64,000 nt of DNA from an uncultured Bacilli bacterium (GCA_910583745.1 CAJTZC010000007.1:9523-73522), one strand, 5' to 3'. Positions 33,503 through 43,364 are shown, numbered from the stretch's first letter. Program-made: numbers and translations. Notes: generated by a model from the letters alone, not told the origin.

Positions 33503-36196
33503 TTAATTTACTGTGAACTTTTTCGTAAGCGTCACATTTTTTTCATCTTTATCTATTGTGCGAATTGTCAATTGATATTCACCAGTTGTTAAAACGTGGT
33601 TTAGTAGTTCTATGCTTAGATGATTAGGTATGTCATTATTGATTGAATATAATATCTTAGATGGAAGTGAACCATCTTGAACAACAGATAATTCGATATC
33701 GTCTGATGTTATCCAGCCTATTGCTTCATTAAAATCGATTGAAATAGACTTGTTGTTTTTTACTTCGAAATTAGTGATTTTTAATGTGCTTCCACTTGGG
33801 TCTGGTTCTTCTGGATTGACATAAGCTGGTATCTTGTAATGGTCTACAAAGCCTACTCTATAATTTCCCGCGTCATCGACGAACAATGCCCATAATCTCG
33901 TATTGTTTGTAACAGTGATACCTGTTAAATCGACAGTTAATGTATTTGGACCTTCGTGCAATTTTTGTTGTTTACTCGATATAGCGCCTGTCAAAACATC
34001 TGAAGCGAATGGGGTGGTAGAATTATAATCGTAGATAGCACCATTCCATTCGTAAACGCCATAATATATCATGCCCGCTTCGTCGGAGTTAAAACTTAAA
34101 GAAGCAGAATTTTCATTTGGTCTTGTGACATTGTCTACTGCGCCTCTGATTACAGGTGGGTCGAAATGTGAGACAAAGCTCGATTCGATGCTCTCCGTAT
34201 CAGAGATGTCGATTTTCACTCTGTATTTGTTGTCTTTGTGTCCATAATTATCAGGGACTACTAAGATATAAGTTAGTAGGTCTGGACTTACTGTGAATTT
34301 CGCATTTTTCGTAGTGAGGTTTGATTCCTGTGGACATATAATTTCAAAGTCTTGTAATGTCAAAGCTTTTTTTGGAGCTTTATTCAGTTTGAAGACAAAT
34401 CGGTTTGTTATCTCTTCTGCAGCATAAACTATTTGGTATTCACTCGTAGAAGGTTCCGTCACTTGATTTGTTATTTCGAAAGGACCTTTTACTGCTGAAG
34501 TATTATTAAAATAGCCTTCTATGACATAATAAAGATTGTATGATTTGCCTTCTTCTAAATTTGTAATGCCGACAGAATTATAGCCGACTTTTACTCGTTC
34601 AGATTTGCCGTTTGCTTTGATAGATTCTGGAGTGAATGTTCCTCTTGCCGAAGCATCCTCAATCATATAGTAAAGAATACCACCTTCGTCGACTCCATAC
34701 ATTTCTAATGTTGCTTCTGTGTTCGAAATTCTATCTATCACAACTTTATTGACTGTAGGATTCGCATAGTCTGTATCGAACTCTCTACTTATAATGTTTC
34801 CATTTGGAAGTGTGATGTAGAGTTCATAAGAATCATTTTTATAATAGGAAGTGGAAAGTGTGTATGTCATATCGTCTTTGGTCGTCAAGTTGAATAGAGA
34901 GATACTCTTTCCCTTTGTACAGATTACAGACACATCGTTCAACGTCAATTTTGTGGCTTTACTTAAAGTAAATGTTACACTGCTTTGTGAAGTGGAATGT
35001 ACATCAGTAAGAGTGATATCGTTTTCTTTTCGGATAAGAACATTGTCGACGTCTGTATCCAATTCAGGTTTATTGATGACTTCTGCATAAATCAGCGTAT
35101 CGTTTGCAGATATTTTTGCATTGGTAATCGTGCCATTTCCTGAAACAGTACTGTTGTTTCCTCTATTTTCGAAGTTCGTAATGTTGCTCGAACTACTAAT
35201 TCTTATCGAACTGCTGGATTCATTCACAAAGTTTTCCACATTGGATGTGACAACTATTGTAGAGTTGCTACCATTGTTAGTAAGGTTTGTCACTGAATTA
35301 TTTATATTGACTGTTCCGTTAGTATTTAAAGTAACATTTTCACTTGGAATATTTAACACGACTTCTGTACCGTCTGTTACTTGAATATTAGCAACTTTGC
35401 TCGTGCCATTGATTTCGACGTTGCCACTGATAGCGATGTCTTGTACTGTACTTCCTGTACCAAAGTTGACGGTTGGCCCTTCTAAAGCTTTATTCATTTG
35501 GAAAAGTGATTTGGATCTGAATAAGCGTGCGAACATTGTAGGTGTATCTGCTGATATTTCAAGAGAGTTAATCTTAGAATTTACTACGTCTAATTGATAA
35601 TTGTTCGGCTTTTCTAACGTCATTTTGGTCGTAACTTCTACGTCTTCTAACGTTATTCTTACATTTTTTTCAATATCAGAACTTATAATCAATGTTCCAT
35701 ATTTTTTGTTTTTTAGTGAGACGACTCCATTTTCGACCATGCTGTTTGTCACTTTGAACGCGTCTACCAACTCCGGTGTATCTGGTTCCGTTGGCTGGTC
35801 AGGGTTTACTGGTTTATCAGGCTCAGTAGGCTTTTCAGGAACATCCGGGTTTTCCGGCACGTTTGGTTCTGATGGTTCTTGTGGCTTAGAAGGAACATTT
35901 GGCTTGTTTCCAGTAGATGAACCAGGTTTATTCGGTTTAGAAGTGTCTGGGTTTGATACTACTGGCTTTTTTTCGTCCTCTTGGTCTTCCCCTTCCTCTT
36001 CAGTTTGAGTGGAATCATCAGGAATGGTACCTTTGTCAGGTTCCTTGTCGTCATTTTGAACTGGGTCCTTTTTATCAGGTATCGATTGAGGCGGATTCTC
36101 CTCTAATTTTTTGTTGTGGTTTATTGCAAGAAATGCACCACCACTTATTATTCCAATTGTAATTATAGTAGCTATAATTGCATTTTTGATTTTCAT
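33503..36196 (-). CDS. Large cell-surface protein with Pro-rich stalk and Ig-like domains
   Basis: An 897-residue protein. N-terminal membrane anchor (about 8-26), a long Pro/Asp/Glu/Lys stalk (about 30-145) with repeats like PEKPTEPDKPVNPDQP, then a segment of short Thr/Asn/Ser-rich beta repeats (about 230-385; VNINNSVTNLTNNGSNST) suggesting a beta-helix, and three to four Ig-like or fibronectin-like domains to the end (SISIDFNEAIGWITSDDIEL in the last). No LPxTG motif or sortase signal, so it is held by the N-terminal helix. Likely adhesion or wall function. The stalk is easily changed by repeat slippage. Confidence 0.7.
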   Translation of the reverse strand: MKIKNAIIATIITIGIISGGAFLAINHNKKLEENPPQSIPDKKDPVQNDDKEPDKGTIPDDSTQTEEEGEDQEDEKKPVVSNPDTSKPNKPGSSTGNKPNVPSKPQEPSEPNVPENPDVPEKPTEPDKPVNPDQPTEPDTPELVDAFKVTNSMVENGVVSLKNKKYGTLIISSDIEKNVRITLEDVEVTTKMTLEKPNNYQLDVVNSKINSLEISADTPTMFARLFRSKSLFQMNKALEGPTVNFGTGSTVQDIAISGNVEINGTSKVANIQVTDGTEVVLNIPSENVTLNTNGTVNINNSVTNLTNNGSNSTIVVTSNVENFVNESSSSIRISSSSNITNFENRGNNSTVSGNGTITNAKISANDTLIYAEVINKPELDTDVDNVLIRKENDITLTDVHSTSQSSVTFTLSKATKLTLNDVSVICTKGKSISLFNLTTKDDMTYTLSTSYYKNDSYELYITLPNGNIISREFDTDYANPTVNKVVIDRISNTEATLEMYGVDEGGILYYMIEDASARGTFTPESIKANGKSERVKVGYNSVGITNLEEGKSYNLYYVIEGYFNNTSAVKGPFEITNQVTEPSTSEYQIVYAAEEITNRFVFKLNKAPKKALTLQDFEIICPQESNLTTKNAKFTVSPDLLTYILVVPDNYGHKDNKYRVKIDISDTESIESSFVSHFDPPVIRGAVDNVTRPNENSASLSFNSDEAGMIYYGVYEWNGAIYDYNSTTPFASDVLTGAISSKQQKLHEGPNTLTVDLTGITVTNNTRLWALFVDDAGNYRVGFVDHYKIPAYVNPEEPDPSGSTLKITNFEVKNNKSISIDFNEAIGWITSDDIELSVVQDGSLPSKILYSINNDIPNHLSIELLNHVLTTGEYQLTIRTIDKDEKNVTLTKKFTVN

Positions 36197-36285
36197 TTTA
36201 TTACATCCTCCATATCATATTTTCACATATTTTTTCTCTTCTGTCAAATAATTATGAATCAAGATGACATTCTATTCGTACTATA

Positions 36286-36315
36286 GAAAAAACCTCCAGT
36301 TTCAACTGAATGGTT
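36286..36315 (-). terminator. Terminator of the paralog pair
   Basis: AACC-TTCAGT closing on ACTG-AGGTT with TTTTT on the minus strand, just after the stop codon of the 246-residue gene. Confidence 0.7.
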
Positions 36316-36321
36316 TGTGTC

Positions 36322-37062
36322 TTATTCGTTCGGATTTTTTTGTTGTAGTGCGAAAATCTTTCCAAAATTTTCACTGAGTCTTTCTGACTCTTCTAACGAA
36401 AAACCTTTTTCAGCAAAGTAGCTTGGAAGGTTTCCAGTCTCGTATAATTGTTGCAAATACATTCTATCTTTATAGAGTTTACTTATCATTCTAAGTCTTT
36501 TTATCATATTGTTTCTTATGGTCTTATTATAATCTTCTAAACTTTGCCATGGCTCTTCTGTCGTATATGATAGTGGAGCATCTTCACTGGTTAGTCTGTC
36601 TTTTTCCGCTTCCAATTGGCAAATCGCTTGATTTAATTCTAAAATCTGAGCTTCAAGGACTGGAATTCTATTTTTATTGTTAAAGAATCTTTTAATGACT
36701 AATATAGGTGTGCCTACTGATACGATTACTATTGTCGCTAAAAGAGGAGCTGACGTAAAAATCAATTCTGTGAGTGTCATCTGCATCTCTTTGGCAAAAT
36801 CTGCTATATCTAATCCTATTTTACCTGTAATTAACCAAAACGCTAAAATCTCTAGGACTAGAACAGCTAGCTTGCCTTTAGAAGTGGAAGATTTACTGCC
36901 TTCTAACTCTTTTTGGAGAGAGTCAATTTTTGTTTTTAAACATTCTAACTCGTTTTCTATTTTTATTATTTCTACTGCATATTTAGTAGATGGAACCTTT
37001 CGTGGTCCATTGTCGTCATTAATATATATTGTTTCGTTCGATTTTTTGTATTCGTTATTCAT
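36322..37062 (-). CDS. Unknown coiled-coil membrane protein, paralog 1
   Basis: A 246-residue protein with a short N-terminal block NNEYKKSNETIYINDDNG, a coiled coil (about 28-62), two close membrane helices (about 68-90 and 97-122), a second coiled coil (about 130-165) and a helical tail containing YNKTIRNNMIKRLRMISKL. It shares the N-terminal block and overall plan with the next two genes but is only distantly similar. The AGGAG ribosome site is 7 bases before the ATG at 37062. Function not recognised. Confidence 0.6.
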   Translation of the reverse strand: MNNEYKKSNETIYINDDNGPRKVPSTKYAVEIIKIENELECLKTKIDSLQKELEGSKSSTSKGKLAVLVLEILAFWLITGKIGLDIADFAKEMQMTLTELIFTSAPLLATIVIVSVGTPILVIKRFFNNKNRIPVLEAQILELNQAICQLEAEKDRLTSEDAPLSYTTEEPWQSLEDYNKTIRNNMIKRLRMISKLYKDRMYLQQLYETGNLPSYFAEKGFSLEESERLSENFGKIFALQQKNPNE

Positions 37063-37094
37063 AATTTTTACTCCTGTTCTCATAAAAAAAGATT

Positions 37095-37916
37095 TTAATT
37101 CTGTTTTGAATTGTCCGTTGGTTGCATTAAAAATCTTTTTTCTAACGTTTCTTTAATCGTTTCTACATCTGTCCCCATGATTGTTCCTGGAGATAGTAAT
37201 GAATCAATTTCCGCTCCTTGTAGCAGCTCCCTTAAAGTTTCGCGTATTTCTTCTAAATCGTTTATTTTTCTCAATCTAGCCAAGATGCTTTCTTCCAGTT
37301 GACGATTGTAGTCTGCAAGAGAAATTACTTGGTCCGATGGTGTTATTTCTGTTGTCTCTTTCGAAGTGAGATGTTGCTCTAAATCCGCTTTTCGTGTCTC
37401 TAACTTTTTTAGTTCACTTTCTAAATTGGTTATTTCCTCTTCTAACTGTACGGCTTGTAGTTCACTTTTTCGGTACTCTTTTTTTCCTTTATATATTGTC
37501 CAGCTAGCAATTGATATACCTAAGATTAGTAATCCTATCGTTTGAGCTTGATGATGTTGGAATGCATATAACAGATTGTACCATTCGTCGACTTCCGCAT
37601 TGAACCATGGAAAGAGACATGCGATAAATAACGTTGTTAATGGATATAATGGGGCTAGAAGTAGGGGGCTATATTTTGCACTTGGCGTTAAATCTTTCTT
37701 AGTTCTTCGATAACTCTCTTTTTTTTGTTTTAATGTTGTTTTTTTCTCTTCGATGGCAAGAGACAGTTTATCTAAGAAAAGATTTAAAAGTCCTTCGTTT
37801 AAATTTTCCAACCTTAATCTGGTATCAGCATCCGGTGTATCTTGAATTTCACTTAGTGTACCTTTGTCTGAACTTACTATGATGCTTCCGTCTGCTTTTT
37901 TGTATTCTTGATTCAT
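37095..37916 (-). CDS. Unknown coiled-coil membrane protein, paralog 2
   Basis: A 273-residue protein of the same plan: N-terminal NQEYKKADGSIIVSSDKG, helical region, two membrane segments (about 90-110 and 130-150), a long coiled coil (about 160-200, ELQAVQLEEEITNLESELKK) and a helical tail with YNRQLEESILARLRKINDLE. Upstream ribosome site is weak (AAGGCGAG). It is 32 bases ahead of paralog 1 and likely co-transcribed. Long stretches are nearly identical at DNA level to the broken third copy. Confidence 0.6.
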   Translation of the reverse strand: MNQEYKKADGSIIVSSDKGTLSEIQDTPDADTRLRLENLNEGLLNLFLDKLSLAIEEKKTTLKQKKESYRRTKKDLTPSAKYSPLLLAPLYPLTTLFIACLFPWFNAEVDEWYNLLYAFQHHQAQTIGLLILGISIASWTIYKGKKEYRKSELQAVQLEEEITNLESELKKLETRKADLEQHLTSKETTEITPSDQVISLADYNRQLEESILARLRKINDLEEIRETLRELLQGAEIDSLLSPGTIMGTDVETIKETLEKRFLMQPTDNSKQN

Positions 37917-38036
37917 TTTATTTAACTCGCCTTTCTTCGGGATGTATGCTAACACACAAAAAAAAATTTGTCAACTTTTTTAAGTGTAATTGATTTTGAT
38001 GGCAGATACCGACCATTGTGAAATTTTAGAACTGTT

Positions 38037-38836
38037 TTAATAGGATATTGGACCGTCAGTAGGTTGCACTGAAAATCTTTTTTCTAATGTTTCTTTAATC
38101 GTTGCTACATCTGTCCCCATGATTGTTCCTGGAGATAGTAATGAATCAATTTCCGTTCCTTGTAGCAGCTCCCTTAAGGTTTCGCGTATTTCTTCTAAAT
38201 CGTTTATTTTTCTCAATCTATTCAGGAGGCTTTTCTCAAGTTGCCGATAGTATTCTGCTAGAAATGTTGTCGTTTCGTCTGGTTTTATTTCTGTTGTCTC
38301 CTTCGAAGCGAGATATTGCTTTAGATCTGCTTTTTGTGTCTCTAACTTTTTTAGTTCACTTTCTAAATCGGAAATTTCCTCTTCTAACTGAGCGGCTTGT
38401 AGTTCACTTTTTCGGTACTCTTTTTTTCCTATATATATTACCAAGCCAGCAATTGATATACCTAAGATTAGTAATCCTATCGTTTGAGCTTGATGATGTT
38501 GGAATGCATATAACAGATTGTACCATTCGTCGACTTCCGCATTGAACCATGGAAAGAGACATGCGATAAATAACGTCTCTAATGGGAATATTAATGAGTA
38601 AATTGTTAATTTATACTTTGTCCATGGTGTTAAATCTTTCTTAGTTCTCCGATAACTTTCTTTTTTTGTTTTATCGATGGCAAGAGACAGTTTATCTAAG
38701 AAGAGATTTAAAAGCCCTTCGTTTAAATTTTCAAACTTTAATCTGGTATCAGCATCCGGTGTATCTTGAATCTTACTTAATGTACCTTTGTCTGAACTAT
38801 AATGTTTTCGTCTGTTTTTTGGTATTCTTGATTCAT
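38037..38836 (-). pseudogene. Broken third copy of the coiled-coil membrane protein
   Basis: The original ATG at 38836 and its NQEYQKTDENII start remain, but compared with paralog 2 four bases are missing at about 38794-38797, which shifts the frame to an early stop. Downstream the old frame is otherwise open to 38037 (both membrane helices and the coiled coil intact). A TTG at 38444 could at most give the C-terminal 135 residues. A recent loss: the tail of the gene is still almost identical to paralog 2. Confidence 0.75.
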
Positions 38837-38896
38837 ATTTTTCAACTCACTTCTTTTGTGGTACATATAGTATATCATTTCAGTTAAATTATCAAG

Positions 38897-39541
38897 TTAA
38901 ATTTCTTCTAGCATTATCGTCTTGAATAAATTCACTAAATTTTCTGCATAGAGTTCGCCTTTCCCGCCGATTTCTTTTTCTAGGGTGCAACTCTCCAACT
39001 CTGCGAGGGCTTCTTTCTCTGTCAAAGTTTTGTTATAAACTCTTTGCGAAGTCATTGCGTCGTAAGAATCGACGATTCCCAATATTTTTGCTCCGATGCT
39101 CAAGTCTTGAAGACCATTGGGGTAGCCACTTCCGTCAATCCTTTCGTGATGTTCTTTGATTATTGCAATTATATGCTCGTTCAAAATGCCATTTAAAATC
39201 TCTTCTGATTTTTGGCAATGGGTTTTGATAATGTCGAATTCCTCGTCAGTTAGTCTACTGCGTTTTCCGATTATTTCTTTTGAAATACAATGTTTCCCGA
39301 TGTCGTGAAAAAGAGCTGCAAAATATATTTCGATTTGTGCCTCTATATCGAGTTGCAGTCTTTCTGCCAATTTCTTGGAAAGATATGCGACACGGAGGGA
39401 ATGTCCACTTTCGATTTCCTCTGTTCTTTCAATTTCTTCATTCCACTCTAACAAATCGGCAATTCTTTCGAATGCCGACGGAGTCTTTGCTATATTTTTA
39501 TGGGTTAACATCTCTTGTAAGAGTTTTTGCTCTTTTGTCAT
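38897..39541 (-). CDS. HD-GYP-type phosphohydrolase
   Basis: A 214-residue cytoplasmic protein with the HD-GYP order of metal ligands: SGHSLRVAYLS, then ALFHDIGKHCI, HCQKSEEIL, IIKEHHERIDGSGYPNGL and IVDSYDAMTSQR. The GYP triad is complete, as in cyclic-di-GMP phosphodiesterases. No sensor domain is attached; the N-terminal 40 residues are unassigned. It starts 4 bases after the ksgA stop and is probably in that operon. Confidence 0.85.
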   Translation of the reverse strand: MTKEQKLLQEMLTHKNIAKTPSAFERIADLLEWNEEIERTEEIESGHSLRVAYLSKKLAERLQLDIEAQIEIYFAALFHDIGKHCISKEIIGKRSRLTDEEFDIIKTHCQKSEEILNGILNEHIIAIIKEHHERIDGSGYPNGLQDLSIGAKILGIVDSYDAMTSQRVYNKTLTEKEALAELESCTLEKEIGGKGELYAENLVNLFKTIMLEEI

Positions 39542-39545
39542 TGGG

Positions 39546-40331
39546 TTATTTCCTTTCTGTGGTGTTTGTGAGGTCTATGAATGTTTCCAGGTCTAATTCT
39601 TCTGCTCTGGAACTTAAATCATAGCCATGTTTTCTAAGTGTCTTCTGTACTTTTGCTAAATCGTAGTTTTTCAGGTTGTTATTAATCGTCTTTCTTTTAA
39701 ATTGAAATGAATCTTTTAGCAACTGTTTAAATCTATCGTAGTCGAGATTCACTTTTGCTTTTTTTGATAATTTTAGTACGGCACTGTCGACGGCTGGGAC
39801 GGGACGAAAATTTTTTCTGCCGACTTCTGTGACAATCTTTATATTATAATGGTAGTTCAGTAGGACGGTCATGTAACCGTATTCTCTCGTTTTAGGCTTT
39901 GCCATAAATCGGTCTGCCACCTCTTTTTGAACCATTATCACTATTTCTTCTGGCTCTAAAGCGAATTCTACGATTCTATCCAGTATAGGCGTCGTAATGT
40001 AGTAAGGCAAATTTCCTATGATAAATAATCTTTGGTAATGATATGCTCTCAATATGGAAATTATGTCTGCTGATAAAAAGTCTTCGTATACTATTCTTGT
40101 CTTTTCATCTTCTAAAGGAGAAAGATATTTCTCGACTTCCCGGTCAATTTCGAATGCGATGAGAGGACAGTTGTATTTCTTAAGTTTTTTAGTAAGGGCT
40201 CCTCCACCTGGACCGATTTCTAGAATCAAGTCTTCCTCGGTCGGATTGATTGCATCGACGATTTTATCAGAGATTGTCTCTGAAGTTAGAAAGTTTTGAC
40301 CATATTTTTTTTTGAATTTAAAGCTAGACAT
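39546..40331 (-). CDS. ksgA: 16S rRNA dimethyladenosine transferase KsgA/RsmA
   Basis: A 261-residue enzyme that dimethylates A1518/A1519 of 16S rRNA. Motifs: KKKYGQNFL near the start, LEIGPGGGALT (SAM binding), FEIDREV, the catalytic NLPYYITTPIL, and KEVADRFMAKP. The start is uncertain: 40331 (chosen) or 40349 give the same core. The 3D-domain gene lies upstream; rnmV, normally between tatD and ksgA, is missing. Confidence 0.95.
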   Translation of the reverse strand: MSSFKFKKKYGQNFLTSETISDKIVDAINPTEEDLILEIGPGGGALTKKLKKYNCPLIAFEIDREVEKYLSPLEDEKTRIVYEDFLSADIISILRAYHYQRLFIIGNLPYYITTPILDRIVEFALEPEEIVIMVQKEVADRFMAKPKTREYGYMTVLLNYHYNIKIVTEVGRKNFRPVPAVDSAVLKLSKKAKVNLDYDRFKQLLKDSFQFKRKTINNNLKNYDLAKVQKTLRKHGYDLSSRAEELDLETFIDLTNTTERK

Positions 40332-40369
40332 CGATTTCACCGTCCTCATCCTATTTTTGCTTTTGTGAA

Positions 40370-40389
40370 AAAAAGAACATCACGTTCTC
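40370..40389 (-). terminator. Terminator of the 3D-domain gene
   Basis: AGAAC/GTTCT hairpin with a run of seven T on the minus strand at the end of the 3D-domain gene. Confidence 0.7.
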
Positions 40390-40928
40390 TCTCGTTTCCA
40401 ACCAAATCTCAGTACGTCGTAGTTTATTTTTCTTCTGCCGACTTTCGTAAGGGCTGTTGCATTAGAATCTACGAGTAAGTCTAGAGATGTCCCTGTCACT
40501 CCTCGATCCAAAACGATTGCTGTAATCTCTCCTGTATTCGATACAGTATCGTTTTTAAAGCGGACTATTGATCCACAAGGAAGGCTGCTAGAAGAAGCGA
40601 CGATGCGAACGGTTCCATACTGGCTATCGGAATACTCTGTCGTTCCATCTAAAACATTTTGTCCAGTACAGCCAAGTCTGCCACTACAAAGTGGGCAATT
40701 GGCTACGTATCCTGTAAGAGTGCCTGTATAGCTATCTAAAACTTGGTTTAAATCTTCGTACTTAAAGTTGTCTATTACTTTTGCCATTGCGTTGAGATTT
40801 AAGTTTTTGTTGAGATTAATATTTGAAGTCGTTGCAACGCTTGTGATGCTACTATTTTGGAAACACAATATAGTTCCAACTAATATACAAGTGCAACCAA
40901 TTTTATATAGTGTTCGTATGTTTTTCAT
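40380..40928 (-). CDS. 3D-domain (YabE/RpfB-like) secreted protein
   Basis: A 182-residue exported protein: N-terminal membrane segment (about 7-25) and a C-terminal 3D double-psi beta-barrel. The hallmark Asp residues are seen in TGYVANCPLCSGRLGCTG and VLDRGVTGTSLDLLVD. The position between tatD and ksgA equals B. subtilis yabE (rpfB), but G5 and DUF348 repeats are absent. Such domains cut or bind peptidoglycan glycan chains (lytic transglycosylase type). Four Cys in the first motif could bind metal. Confidence 0.85.
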   Translation of the reverse strand: MKNIRTLYKIGCTCILVGTILCFQNSSITSVATTSNINLNKNLNLNAMAKVIDNFKYEDLNQVLDSYTGTLTGYVANCPLCSGRLGCTGQNVLDGTTEYSDSQYGTVRIVASSSSLPCGSIVRFKNDTVSNTGEITAIVLDRGVTGTSLDLLVDSNATALTKVGRRKINYDVLRFGWKRERT

Positions 40929-40969
40929 TTAGACTACTCCTTATATAAGACAGTTTATCATATTGTACG

Positions 40970-41716
40970 TCAAATGTCAAAAAGGTCATGTACATTTTGT
41001 TCGGTAATGTTCGACAAATCCTCTAACGTTATTCCTAGGACTTCGCTTATAAATTTAGCAATATGGAGAACATTTTTTGGTTCGTTTTTTGTTCCACGAA
41101 GTGGTTCTGGTGACAAGTACGGACTGTCGGTTTCAAAAAGTATAGCTTCTAGAGGTATTTCTTTGAGAATTTCTTTCAGTTTTGCGTTTTTAAATGTTGT
41201 CACTCCACCAAAACCGAGTTTGTATCCCATTTTTAAATAGATTTTTGCCGTTTCGAGGCTTCCAGTGAAGCAGTGGATGCTGCCTTTGACTGCAGGGAAT
41301 TTTTTTAAGGTATTTATCGTATCGAGTGTGGCATCTCTCGAATGGATAATGACAGGTTTCGAATACTTTTCTGCTAGTTTCAGTTGTTCCTCGAGGAGAT
41401 TCAACTGGGTTTCTCTGTCATATCCTTCATAATGATAGTCGAGACCGATTTCTCCTATCGCGACGACTTCATGGATATGCTCTTCTATAAAAGCTAAGTT
41501 TTCTTTTGTAAAATCTTCTGTGGAATCGGGATGAATACCTATCGCGCCGTATAGAGAGTCGTATTTTCTAGAAAGTTCTAGAACTTCTTCTGAAGTTTGG
41601 CGATTGCTTCCATTGTTTATCATCTTATGAATTCCAGTATCCTTAGCATCTTTTATCACTTTATCGATATTGTCATAATCCTCTTCTAATATATGGCAGT
41701 GCGTGTCTGTAAACAT
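40970..41716 (-). CDS. tatD: TatD-family DNase/metal-dependent hydrolase (YabD)
   Basis: A 248-residue TIM-barrel hydrolase with metal ligands in FTDTHCHILE, AIGEIGLDYHY, VIIHSRDA, IHCFTGS and ETDSPYLSPEP. The family has 3'-5' exonuclease or D-aminoacyl-tRNA deacylase activity. Upstream metG and downstream yabE-like and ksgA genes reproduce the Bacillus order metS-yabD-yabE-ksgA. Confidence 0.95.
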   Translation of the reverse strand: MFTDTHCHILEEDYDNIDKVIKDAKDTGIHKMINNGSNRQTSEEVLELSRKYDSLYGAIGIHPDSTEDFTKENLAFIEEHIHEVVAIGEIGLDYHYEGYDRETQLNLLEEQLKLAEKYSKPVIIHSRDATLDTINTLKKFPAVKGSIHCFTGSLETAKIYLKMGYKLGFGGVTTFKNAKLKEILKEIPLEAILFETDSPYLSPEPLRGTKNEPKNVLHIAKFISEVLGITLEDLSNITEQNVHDLFDI

Positions 41717-41787
41717 ATTGAATTCCTTCTTTTGATTTCATTATATACAATTATGCCTTTGTTGTCTAGATTGGTTTTTGACGATAT

Positions 41788-41814
41788 AAAAAATTGTAGA
41801 GCTCTTTTCTACAA
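41788..41814 (-). terminator. Terminator of metG
   Basis: TTGTAGA/TCTACAA hairpin followed by six T on the minus strand, 4 bases past the metG stop codon. Confidence 0.85.
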
Positions 41815-41817
41815 TCT

Positions 41818-43347
41818 TTATTGTTCTTTTTGAATTCTCTCAAATAAAGGTTTTGGAGAATCGGTCACTTGGTAAGTTTGATTTTCTATAAATTTAGCCT
41901 CTTCAAATCTCGTGTTTTGGCTATTTAGGTATTTTTCTACTTTTGCAGTGCTTTCAGGCATGAAAGGTTTGAGTAGAATGTTTGTTACTCTTATCGCCTC
42001 AAGTAAATTATATAATACGGTTTCCAATCGGTCTTTTTTTGTTTCGTCTTTTGCCAAAGTCCAAGGCGTCGTATCATCGATATATTTGTTGCTTGCACGA
42101 AGTACGTCAAAAATGGATTCTAGTACTTTCGAAACTTGCAATTCTTCTATCTTGGCGTCTGTATCTTTTTTCAGATTGTCTATCGCTTCTATGAATGGAG
42201 TATCGATTTCTTCTGTTGTATGTGGGTTTGTAATGTTTCCATTGAAATACTTGTTTGCCATTCCAATCGTTCTATTCACTAAATTACCCCATACATTGGC
42301 GAGGTCACTGTTTATTCTGGCTATTAAAGCATCTTCAGAGAAGTTTCCGTCTGAACCGAATGGAATTTCTCTCAAGGAAAAGTATCTTACAGCATCTGCA
42401 CTATATAAATCGATGTATTCGCGTGGATCTTTGTAGTTTCCGACACTTTTTGCAATTTTCGCTCCATCGATGACCAACCAACCGTGGCCGAACACTTTTT
42501 TTGGAAGTGGTAAGTCTAGGGCCATTAGGATAATTGGCCAAATAATCGTATGAAATCTCACTATTTCTTTGCCGACGATGTGCACGTCTGCAGGCCAGAA
42601 TTTTTTGAACAGCGTTTCGTCGTCCGAATTATATCCTAGAGCTGTGATGTAGTTGCTCAATGCGTCGAGCCAAACGTATACGACGTGCTTTTCATCAAAC
42701 GTTACGGGGATACCCCATGAGAAACTCGTTCTAGAGACGCATAAGTCTTCCAAACCAGGTTTTAAGAAATTATTGACCATCTCGTTTTTGCGCGATTCGG
42801 GCTGAATAAACTCTGGATGAGCTTCGATGTACTCTTCCAAACGTTTTTGGTATTTAGATAGTCTTAGGAAATAGGCTTCTTCGCTTACTTCTTGTACCTC
42901 TCTATGGCAGTCTGGACAGTTTCCATCGACGAGTTGTGACTCCGTCCAAAATGACTCGCATGGTGTACAGTATTTTCCTCTGTACTCTCCTTTGTAGATA
43001 TCTCCTTGATCGTACAACTGTTTAAAAATCTTTTGGACTGCATCGACGTGATCTTCATCCGTGGTTCTTATGAAACGGTCATAGGTTATTCCAAGTTTTT
43101 TCCACAAATCTTTGGCATTATCGACGATTTTATCGATATATTCCTTAGGTTCAAGACCTGCCTCAGAAGCCTTTTTTTCTATCTTTTGTCCGTGTTCATC
43201 GCTTCCTGTCAAGAAGTATGTGTCGAATCCATCTAGTTTTTTGTATCTAGCGAGTGAATCCGCGATTATCGTACTATAACAGTGGCCTATGTGAAAGTTG
43301 GCGGAAGGATAATAAATCGGTGTCGTAATATAAAATTTTTTTTCCAT
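41818..43347 (-). CDS. metG: Methionyl-tRNA synthetase
   Basis: A 509-residue class I synthetase. HIGH-type motif FHIGHCY near residue 22, a zinc knuckle CTPCESFWTESQLVDGNCPDC-like pair of Cys pairs near 125-150, WLDALSNY, and a KMSKS equivalent AKIAKSVGN near 300. The C-terminal EMAP-like tRNA-binding domain found in B. subtilis MetS is missing (509 versus about 660 residues). The ATG at 43347 is used; the frame is open upstream through the T-box, but that is RNA leader, not protein. Controlled by the T-box at 43365-43570. Confidence 0.95.
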   Translation of the reverse strand: MEKKFYITTPIYYPSANFHIGHCYSTIIADSLARYKKLDGFDTYFLTGSDEHGQKIEKKASEAGLEPKEYIDKIVDNAKDLWKKLGITYDRFIRTTDEDHVDAVQKIFKQLYDQGDIYKGEYRGKYCTPCESFWTESQLVDGNCPDCHREVQEVSEEAYFLRLSKYQKRLEEYIEAHPEFIQPESRKNEMVNNFLKPGLEDLCVSRTSFSWGIPVTFDEKHVVYVWLDALSNYITALGYNSDDETLFKKFWPADVHIVGKEIVRFHTIIWPIILMALDLPLPKKVFGHGWLVIDGAKIAKSVGNYKDPREYIDLYSADAVRYFSLREIPFGSDGNFSEDALIARINSDLANVWGNLVNRTIGMANKYFNGNITNPHTTEEIDTPFIEAIDNLKKDTDAKIEELQVSKVLESIFDVLRASNKYIDDTTPWTLAKDETKKDRLETVLYNLLEAIRVTNILLKPFMPESTAKVEKYLNSQNTRFEEAKFIENQTYQVTDSPKPLFERIQKEQ

Positions 43348-43364
43348 AAAATGTTCCTCTTTTC

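Noticed and set aside
41090..41110. parS-like GTTCCACG in tatD
   Set aside because: Only one half matches; the other half is not complementary.
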